Below, piece by piece: positions 58,938 through 64,000 of a stretch of DNA of 64,000 nucleotides. Source of the DNA: a virus; IMG/VR virus record IMGVR_UViG_3300027749_000047, positions 1-64,000 of that record, one strand, 5' to 3'. The notes below the pieces were generated by a model. It did not search any database. It was not told the DNA's origin and worked only from the letters and a program-made list of their open reading frames with translations. Within the stretch, counting starts at the first letter, position 1, and each line of letters starts with the position of its first letter. Made by a program: the position numbers and the translations under genes.

Positions 58938-60733
58938 TGGCTACTGATCAACCTAAGGGTCATGCTCAAGAGTTGGGTGTAGGTCTTGTAGGAGCTACTG
59001 CTGCTGAAGCTGCTGCGGTTTCTGAGTCTGCTAAAAAGTATCGCAATTTGAAGGCTAAAGGTTTTCATGTTGCGCCTGAGGAAATGGGCGCTATCGCGCG
59101 TAGAATTGGTCCTAAGAATGCAGCTATTGCGGGTCTTGGTTTACAAGGCACAAATATGGTTGTGGGTGCGAGTGCTGCGCATCATTTGTTGAAGAAACCT
59201 AAAGGAAGTGCTATGAAATCTGGTCAGACTGCTATTCATAAGGCAGAGGGTGCTGTAAGCCGTAATGGTCATGGTAAAAAAATGGACAGTAAGTTGCCTG
59301 CTGCTATGGCTACATCTGGCGGGGTTTATGGCGCTGCTATGGGTGGTTATTTTGGGCATGCTTTTGGTGATCGCGGTTTAGAAAATGCTTATGAAGCATA
59401 CGGACTTCGCGAAGCACGCGCAGAAAAACCTAAACGCGATGGCGTAAAAGGTTTAACTAAAACTAGTCGTGAGTATAAAAAAATGATGCGTGCAAATGGT
59501 TTAATGGCTCAGCCAAAGTCTTTAGCGCAACATGGTAAAGATGCTAAACATTTTGCTGGTAAAAATAAATGGGCTATTGCTGGGGCAACAGGTCTTGGTA
59601 CCGTGTCTGCTTTAGGCTCTTATGCTGAGGGTAAAAAAGCGGTTAATAAAGCTGACCGTGGTAAGGCTTTGGACGCTACTGGTGCGGTTGCCGCTGGTGT
59701 TGGCGGTGCAGGTTTGTATCAAGCTGGAAAAATGAATACTAAGGCTAAGCGTGCTACTGCGTCTGCTGAAAAATATGGCGAAAGATTTCTTGATTACAAA
59801 AATCAAGAATCAAAAAAATTAAGGGATGCAGCAAAACAATACAATAAATCGGTGGCTAATGGTGTAATTAAACCTAGCATACACCACACTGCTGCTGGCT
59901 CTGTTGGATTTGTTCATGACCCAGAAACTTTAAGACACATGGGTTGGGCACAATCTCACGCCGAGCAAGCAAGCCGTGAGTATGACAAGTCTAAAAAAAT
60001 GGAGGGTATTGCTCAGAAACTTAAGTCAGGGCGTAACAAGTACGCTCTTGGTGGCGCTGCTTTAATTGGAGCTGCTGGAGCTGAACGCGTTTACAACAAC
60101 AAAAAAGTTAATAAAGCTGTTGGCGCTAATTCTTTAGTTATGATTCAAAATCGTAAAAATAAAAAGAAGTTAGAAGCTGCGGGAACTCCAGTTGAAAAAT
60201 CCAAAGCTGCTGAAAGAAGAGAACATAAAACTAATGCTGCTATAGCAGGTGTAGGTGGATCTGCTCTTTTATATAACGCTGCTAATAAAACTTCTGCTAG
60301 CAAAACTGCATCGTCTTTGGGCTCAGATTATTATGCAAAAAAAATTGCTCGTGGGCGTAATTTAGGTGTTGCAGCTGGCAGTGGTTTTTTGGCAATTGCT
60401 GCTAATGAGGCTAATAAAGCACATAAATTAAAAACTCCAGTTAAAAAAGCTTATCGTCGTTTTGATCCTGAGGCTGACCGTCAACGTCGTCTAGGTCTTT
60501 ATTCGGGCGCCGCTGCGGGTTCTGGTATTGTGTTGGGCCGTGAAGCTGCACGTAATTATAAAGTTAGTGGTTTGGATTCTGCTAGTCGTGCAGAACATGG
60601 TTTGGGTGTCAAACTTAAGCCTGGTCTGACTAAGCGCGGGTTAGGCCTTACTGCTGCCACATTGGCTGCTGGTGCTATTAGTGCTGGTTCGTACAAGCGT
60701 GGGGTTAGTGCTCGTAATCAGCCTTGGACATAA
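58937..60733 (+). CDS. Large Gly/Ala-rich membrane-active virion protein
   Basis: This 598-residue, basic protein is built from at least six Gly/Ala-rich hydrophobic segments (for example KWAIAGATGLGTVSALGSYA, RNKYALGGAALIGAAGAERV, RNLGVAAGSGFLAIAANEAN, LGLTAATLAAGAISAGSYKR), each flanked by Lys/Arg-rich helices. The segments look like diverged repeats. The pattern suits an internal protein that forms a DNA-ejection channel in the host membrane; this is inference. It lies between protease and scaffold genes. Confidence 0.55.
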   Translation: MATDQPKGHAQELGVGLVGATAAEAAAVSESAKKYRNLKAKGFHVAPEEMGAIARRIGPKNAAIAGLGLQGTNMVVGASAAHHLLKKPKGSAMKSGQTAIHKAEGAVSRNGHGKKMDSKLPAAMATSGGVYGAAMGGYFGHAFGDRGLENAYEAYGLREARAEKPKRDGVKGLTKTSREYKKMMRANGLMAQPKSLAQHGKDAKHFAGKNKWAIAGATGLGTVSALGSYAEGKKAVNKADRGKALDATGAVAAGVGGAGLYQAGKMNTKAKRATASAEKYGERFLDYKNQESKKLRDAAKQYNKSVANGVIKPSIHHTAAGSVGFVHDPETLRHMGWAQSHAEQASREYDKSKKMEGIAQKLKSGRNKYALGGAALIGAAGAERVYNNKKVNKAVGANSLVMIQNRKNKKKLEAAGTPVEKSKAAERREHKTNAAIAGVGGSALLYNAANKTSASKTASSLGSDYYAKKIARGRNLGVAAGSGFLAIAANEANKAHKLKTPVKKAYRRFDPEADRQRRLGLYSGAAAGSGIVLGREAARNYKVSGLDSASRAEHGLGVKLKPGLTKRGLGLTAATLAAGAISAGSYKRGVSARNQPWT

Positions 60734-60786
60734 AAATGCTTAAGTCTAATGCGAGCAGTCAAAAACTGTAAGAAGATTGGAATACT

Positions 60787-61788
60787 ATGAATCAAAATGT
60801 GAAGCGTCTTTTTGACATTGAGATAGATGAAGTCTCTGTCGTTGACCGCCCTGCTAATCAGCATGGTCTTATTGCGTTTGCTAAAAACGATGACAGCGTT
60901 GATGAAACTCCTGCTTTGTTTGATGAAACTGGCGAAGAAGTACCTGCCGAAATTCTTGAGCATGGTGATGTTGTTTTTGATGCTGAAGGCAACGAGTATG
61001 TTTACGTCGAGGATGAAGTTGACTCTGATGACGATGTTGAAAAAGGTATGTTCACCGGATTTGCAGAAAAATTTGCTGCATCTAAGGCTGGACAAAAGGT
61101 ACTTCCACACCTTGTAAACGGTGCGGAAAAAGCTGGCACTAGTTACCGTGGTGCTATGACTTCTGAAGCTGGTCAGTCTCTTGCTCGTGGCACGAAAAGG
61201 ACGACTGGTTGGATGAAAGAAAATCCGGGCAAAAGTCTTGCCTTAGCTGCTACCGGCGGTGGCGCTGCTGGATACGCCTTATCAAAGGCAGAAATGAGTG
61301 ATCATATGAGTCTAGGTGACTCGGTTCTTGAAGAACTAAGTAAGGCGGTCACCGAGCGTGATCGCGAAGAAATCATTGCTAAAGCAATGGATGAAGTTGA
61401 AATCGCAAAGGCTCAAGCTGCTGAAGCATACGAATATGCTGCTGCAATCGAAGATGCCCGTATCGAAGATGCTTTCATCTCTAAAGCAGCGGAATACAAT
61501 CTTCCTGTTGCACCAGAAGTATTCGGCCCTATTTTGAAGTCAATTGCTGAGGCTTTGACTGATGAAGAGCTAGAACTTGTTGATGAACTTTTCTCCGCTA
61601 TCGGTGATGCGTTGTACAACGAAATCGGCTATGTTGGAGATACAGACAATGTTTCTGTTCTTGACACAGTTAATGGTCTTGCTAGTGAATTTGTTGGTAA
61701 GGCTGATGTGTCTTACGAGCAGGCGTTTACTGCAATGTTTGAATCAAACCCAAGCGCATATGACGCTTACTTAGCAGAAGGACGATAA
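60787..61788 (+). CDS. Scaffold-like head protein with VDRPAN motif
   Basis: This 333-residue protein starts with FDIEIDEVSVVDRPANQHGL, a motif usually found in HK97-type prohead protease/scaffold genes, followed by an acidic stretch (DDSVDETPALFDETGEEV). One Gly/Ala segment (GKSLALAATGGGAAGYALSK) is present. Many helices in the C-terminal half contain Lys-Ala-Asp/Glu motifs (LSKAEMSDH, LSKAVTERD, FISKAAEYN). The place before the decoration and capsid genes suits a scaffold. Confidence 0.6.
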   Translation: MNQNVKRLFDIEIDEVSVVDRPANQHGLIAFAKNDDSVDETPALFDETGEEVPAEILEHGDVVFDAEGNEYVYVEDEVDSDDDVEKGMFTGFAEKFAASKAGQKVLPHLVNGAEKAGTSYRGAMTSEAGQSLARGTKRTTGWMKENPGKSLALAATGGGAAGYALSKAEMSDHMSLGDSVLEELSKAVTERDREEIIAKAMDEVEIAKAQAAEAYEYAAAIEDARIEDAFISKAAEYNLPVAPEVFGPILKSIAEALTDEELELVDELFSAIGDALYNEIGYVGDTDNVSVLDTVNGLASEFVGKADVSYEQAFTAMFESNPSAYDAYLAEGR

Positions 61789-61791
61789 GTC

Positions 61792-62442
61792 ATGGCTTAC
61801 GAAGAGTCCCTTAAATCCATTTCCCTCGCGGCTGATGCTTCGATTGCTGGTTACACCGGTGTATCTAACGTTGGTCTTGGTGGATTCCCATCTAGCAAGT
61901 CTTTGACTGCTACTATTTCTTACGCATCGTCAGTGAACACTTTCACCACTCCGACACCTCATGGTTTTTCTTTTGGTGACACGATTGTTGTTACTGGTGC
62001 TACTGCTGCAGCAAATAATGGCACTTTCACTATTACAGGTATTGCTTCGGCAACTACTTTTACTGTTGCTAACGCTGCCCCTGGTGTTACGCAGTCTGGT
62101 GCAGGTATCACTGTAACTCGTAACATCAGCACTGCTGGCTTCCAGTACCGCTTTGTTAAGATTACTGGTTCTAAGACTGCTGGTCTTTGTACTGCTTCAT
62201 CTGATTACAGCATTGGTGTTCTTCAGAACAAGCCACAGGTTACTGGCGCTGCTGCTCAGGTTGGCTTCATCGGTGTCTCGTTTGTTGTTTCAGGCGATGC
62301 TTCAATCACTGCAGGTACAAAAGTAACTGCAGATTCACTCGGTCGTGCAACAACATACTCTAGTGGTGTGGTTGGCGGTGTAGCTCTTGCTGCTTCTTCA
62401 ACTGTTGGCGAACTTATCCCCGTGCTTCTGGCCGCACGATAG
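61792..62442 (+). CDS. Capsid decoration-like protein with GD-type module
   Basis: This 216-residue protein begins MAYEESLKSISLAADASIAG and ends with a DUF2190-like fold: FQYRFVKITGSKTAGLCTAS, IGVLQNKPQVTG, AAQVGFIGVSFVVSGDASIT, VGELIPVLLAAR. Between (residues ~38-108) is an inserted HGFSFGDTIVVTGA module like that in tail and fibre proteins. It precedes the major capsid gene, as decoration/stabilisation proteins usually do. Confidence 0.7.
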   Translation: MAYEESLKSISLAADASIAGYTGVSNVGLGGFPSSKSLTATISYASSVNTFTTPTPHGFSFGDTIVVTGATAAANNGTFTITGIASATTFTVANAAPGVTQSGAGITVTRNISTAGFQYRFVKITGSKTAGLCTASSDYSIGVLQNKPQVTGAAAQVGFIGVSFVVSGDASITAGTKVTADSLGRATTYSSGVVGGVALAASSTVGELIPVLLAAR

Positions 62443-62459
62443 AAATAGGAGACTAACTC

Positions 62460-63467
62460 ATGCCAAGTCCATCCCAGTCCGATCTGCATGTAAATGTGCC
62501 GTTGACCAATGTGTCGATTGCCTACATGCAGTCTGCAGATGCATACATTGCTGACAAGGTATTTCCTAAAGTACCGGTCAAAAAGCAATCAGACCTTTAT
62601 TGGAAGTACAGCAAGAGCGATTGGCGTCGTACTGACGTTGCTCGCCGTGCGCCTTCTACAGAGTCTCCAGGCGTTGGTTGGAACACAACCACCGACCAGT
62701 ACTTTGCTCACGTCTACGCCGTGCACAAGGACATTGACGATCAGTTACGCGCCAATGCTGATAGCAACTTCGTACTAGACCGTGACAGCACCGAATTCAT
62801 CACAAACCAACTTTTGTTGAAGCGTGACGTTGACTGGGCTGCTAAGTACTTCACCACTGGTATTTGGGACAATGACCTTACTGTTGGTGCTTCTGCTAAC
62901 GCTAATGGTTTCACTGCTCCTGCCGCTAAGTGGTCAGATGCTGGCTCAGACCCAATTGGCGACGTTGCTCGTGCGGTTATTTCTTTCCGCAAGAACACCG
63001 GTTTTGCTCCAAACATCATGGTTCTTGGTGCCGATGTTATGACTGCCCTAAAGCAGCATCCAGATATCATTGACCGTATCAAGTACACTCAGCGCGGTAT
63101 CGTGACTGAAGACTTGATTGCTACAATGTTTGGCGTTAACGAACTGTACACATCGTACGCTTCACAGTCAACTGGTCCACAGATTCCAGATGCTAAGACT
63201 CAGGATGCTGCTGCTTCATACAGCTTCATCAATGATTCTAAGTCTGCTCTGTTGTGCTACGCGCCTTCAGCACCTAGCTTGATGACTCCATCAGCTGGTT
63301 ACACCTTCACTTGGAATGGCTACCTTGGTGGTAATTCTGAAGGTATCAAGATCAAGCGTTTCCGTATGGAACACATTGCATCAGATCGTATCGAAGCAGA
63401 AATGACTTACGATATGAAGACTGTTGCTACTGACCTTGGTGCATTCTTCACAAGCGTGGTTGCATAA
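62460..63467 (+). CDS. Major capsid protein (HK97 fold)
   Basis: This 335-residue protein has a pattern common in major capsid proteins of this type: YMQSADAYIADKVFPKVPV, KQSDLYWKYSKSDWRRTD, PGVGWNTTTDQYFAHVYAVH, NFVLDRDSTEFITNQLLLKR, then NIMVLGADVMTALKQHPDII and late GNSEGIKIKRFRMEH. AGGAG precedes the ATG by ~8 nt. No large N-terminal delta domain is seen, so separate scaffolding is likely. Confidence 0.9.
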   Translation: MPSPSQSDLHVNVPLTNVSIAYMQSADAYIADKVFPKVPVKKQSDLYWKYSKSDWRRTDVARRAPSTESPGVGWNTTTDQYFAHVYAVHKDIDDQLRANADSNFVLDRDSTEFITNQLLLKRDVDWAAKYFTTGIWDNDLTVGASANANGFTAPAAKWSDAGSDPIGDVARAVISFRKNTGFAPNIMVLGADVMTALKQHPDIIDRIKYTQRGIVTEDLIATMFGVNELYTSYASQSTGPQIPDAKTQDAAASYSFINDSKSALLCYAPSAPSLMTPSAGYTFTWNGYLGGNSEGIKIKRFRMEHIASDRIEAEMTYDMKTVATDLGAFFTSVVA

Positions 63468-63469
63468 TC

Positions 63470-64000
63470 ATGTACCGTCCTGCAACTGTTCTTCGCTTAG
63501 CTAAGGCTCTTACCATTAATGGTGTGGCTCGTGCTAAGGGATATGTTCTTACTGATGCTGAAGTGCTTAGTATGAAGACGTTGCAGTCTATTATTGCGAA
63601 GCGGTGGGTGGTTCCTGTTCCTGGGCCATCCGCCGCTCGCCTTAGTACTGCTCGCCAGCAATCTGCAGATGGTACTTTTAGTAATGGTATTTTAAACTCT
63701 ACTGTTATGACTGATACTTCGTCTAATAATTCTGTAAAGTACACTCCACATCCTACATATTTGAATCCTCAAGTTCTTCGCGATTATGCTAAGGATAATA
63801 TTCCTTATGCTTTGACTGGTACTGTTACTGGTCAGGCTGCTGGCGCTGTGGTTTTGAATTGGTATGCTCCTGTTAATGCTCCTGCATTGCTAACAGATTA
63901 TGTTGTTCAGTATCGTACGTCTGCTGTTGGTTCTACTGCTGCAGGATCGTTTACTACTTTTTCTGATGGTACTTCTACTGCAGTTACTGCAACTGTTACT
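63470..64000 (+). CDS. Head-tail connector region protein with FN3 domain (3' partial)
   Basis: The frame starts 2 nt after the capsid stop codon and is open to the window end (~177 residues visible). The N-terminus (RPATVLRLAKALTINGVARA, GYVLTDAEVLSMKTLQSIIA) is helical. From ~115 a fibronectin type III domain begins (GAVVLNWYAPVNAPALLTDY, VVQYRTSA). It is probably a head completion or decoration protein. The end is missing. Confidence 0.65.
   Translation, partial: MYRPATVLRLAKALTINGVARAKGYVLTDAEVLSMKTLQSIIAKRWVVPVPGPSAARLSTARQQSADGTFSNGILNSTVMTDTSSNNSVKYTPHPTYLNPQVLRDYAKDNIPYALTGTVTGQAAGAVVLNWYAPVNAPALLTDYVVQYRTSAVGSTAAGSFTTFSDGTSTAVTATVT

Overview
The window is a continuous stretch of a tailed double-stranded DNA phage genome (Caudoviricetes). 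It is AT-rich, densely packed and has many ATGA or TAATG overlaps between genes. The host is most likely an actinobacterium: the phage carries a WhiB-type iron-sulfur regulator (32670-33101 -), a DUF932 protein, a metallophosphoesterase/DUF6378 pair, an endolysin of the actinophage Cys-His type, and an 80-nt RNA resembling the tRNA-like domain of actinobacterial tmRNA. A long tape measure and no visible contractile sheath suggest a siphovirus. The AT bias would suit a low-GC freshwater actinobacterium, but that is inference. No integrase is visible. Gene order implies the genome is circular or circularly permuted and a few kb longer than the window. The window ends just after the major capsid gene and opens inside a tail-tube-like gene, so the connector and tail-completion genes should lie in the gap.

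Layout. (1) 2-16876 (+): end of a tail-tube-like gene, tail assembly chaperones with a CCCTTTC -1 frameshift site, a 1933-aa tape measure carrying two peptidoglycan-hydrolase domains, minor tail proteins and tail fibres, closed by a bidirectional terminator. (2) 17135-26348 (-): small, mostly unknown accessory genes: membrane/zinc-ribbon proteins, an XRE-like regulator, an HNH protein and a DUF932 protein. Two strong extended -10 promoters here are each followed at once by an intrinsic terminator. (3) 26421-28279 (+): a short operon with an HTH-like protein, a metallophosphoesterase and DUF6378. (4) 28236-41564 (-): a second tail-fibre cassette, a small-terminase-like protein, WhiB, a RuvC-like resolvase, a Cas4-like nuclease, and a compact replisome (DnaE polymerase, SSB-like protein, primase, DnaB-like helicase), headed by a leader peptide and attenuator. 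(5) 41700-42100: divergent control region. (6) 42094-64000 (+): endolysin, tmRNA-like RNA, homing-type HNH, large terminase, holin-like proteins, then about 16 kb of portal, protease, capsid and unusually many large virion-associated proteins.

The most novel parts are: the 80-nt RNA at 42520-42599, which has the tmRNA acceptor stem (with the G3-U70 alanine identity pair), D-loop, helix 2 and T-arm but no tag-coding domain; a probable second -1 programmed frameshift (CCCAAAA plus hairpin, 54431) that would fuse a CbxX-type AAA+ ATPase to a giant head-region protein; modular cargo-like proteins joined at HPRxxxGxF motifs; an ADP-ribosyltransferase-like N-terminus between terminase and portal; and a repeated promoter-leader-terminator-gene architecture that suggests control by antitermination or attenuation.
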